Position numbers and translations under genes: made by a program. From Xiphophorus maculatus (lineage: Eukaryota; Chordata; Actinopteri; Cyprinodontiformes; Poeciliidae), in NCBI RefSeq assembly GCF_002775205.1, contig NC_036458.1:2758560-2822559 (forward strand): a stretch of 64,000 nucleotides of DNA, in the 5' to 3' direction. Every line of letters starts with the position of its first letter. Positions within the stretch are counted from its first letter, which is position 1. Under the pieces are notes generated by a model that did not search any database, had not been told where the DNA came from, and saw nothing but the letters and a program-made list of their open reading frames with translations. This document shows, piece by piece, positions 63,624 through 64,000 of the stretch.

Positions 63624-64000
63624 GTAAGTGAACTAACAGAAAAATGTCTACTACCTTAGAAGGTGATCATTGGATTTAAAATTAACTGGGCCCAGTGGAT
63701 TATCTATAGAATAAGAACATTAAGTTATTTGCAGAAATAGTTCAAACAATGCCCCACTGTATTATAAGTCTAGTGGGCCATCAGGCTTTACCTGCTCCCC
63801 CAACAGGCGAAGCATTGTTTGTTTAGAGTTTTTATACACCAGTAACACTGACAGTAAAGATTATAGTAAAGATTATACTGTAGTTGAGGCAATGAACTGG
63901 CCTGAGGCAGGTTCAGGGACACCAACTGCGCCGTTCCTGAACCTTCCCGTTGGCTGTAACACTTTTTAACACAAAAGCAGTGGGCTGGTGGACTGCCATA
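63624..64000 (+). other. Start of intron 18 of copy B
   Basis: Follows donor GAAA|GTAAGT. The AT-rich intron continues past the window edge. The last 200 bp (GGCCATCAGGCTTTACCTGC, CCCCAACAGGCGAAGC) are unlike copy A and may be a repeat. Confidence 0.5.

Overview
The window is vertebrate nuclear DNA from a ray-finned (teleost) fish. The evidence is GT-AG introns with small exons, dense non-autonomous hAT elements, L2, RTE and Tc1 remnants of fish type, long dinucleotide microsatellites, and one unmistakable gene family: the pore-forming alpha subunit of voltage-gated sodium channels. Its short domain I-II linker fits the muscle type, Nav1.4/scn4a. The species cannot be named from the sequence.

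Layout: (1) 1-2.2 kb: the last two exons of an unrecognised plus-strand protein with an arginine/glycine-rich tail. (2) 2.2-16 kb: repeat-rich DNA. It holds a 755-bp hAT element with a perfect 8-bp target duplication, a 2.7-kb foldback structure with two minisatellites inside, a tandem array of exon-like repeats on the minus strand interrupted by another hAT element, an orphan 119-codon reading frame, and a CpG-rich promoter-like block with an NRF1 palindrome. (3) 16.2-33.6 kb: a long upstream region of sodium channel copy A with a candidate 5' noncoding exon at 16.32 kb, mostly decayed repeats. (4) 33.67-47.98 kb: copy A, complete, 30 coding exons and 1,766 codons before the stop by my reconstruction. 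It has the DEKA selectivity filter, the IFM inactivation gate, an IQ motif and two AT-AC introns. (5) 49.7-55.9 kb: a compressed second copy of the upstream region, including the same candidate 5' noncoding exon. (6) 55.97-63.6 kb: copy B, head to tail with A. Its first 18 coding exons are intact and the gene runs off the window after the II-III linker.

The two channel genes are a tandem segmental duplication with a repeat unit of about 22 kb. Copy A keeps canonical residues everywhere I checked. Copy B is open but diverged at sites that are normally invariant, including the pore-lining S6 asparagines of domains I and II. Against this divergence, a 373-bp tract including the domain I selectivity-filter exon and its introns is identical between the copies except for one base, which points to recent gene conversion. 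The minor-class (U12) AT-AC intron of each copy has been invaded by a different small transposon; in copy A the insertion lies 13 nt inside the splice donor and its target duplication overlaps the donor motif. Both copies share about six introns that interrupt exons which are single in mammalian SCN genes.
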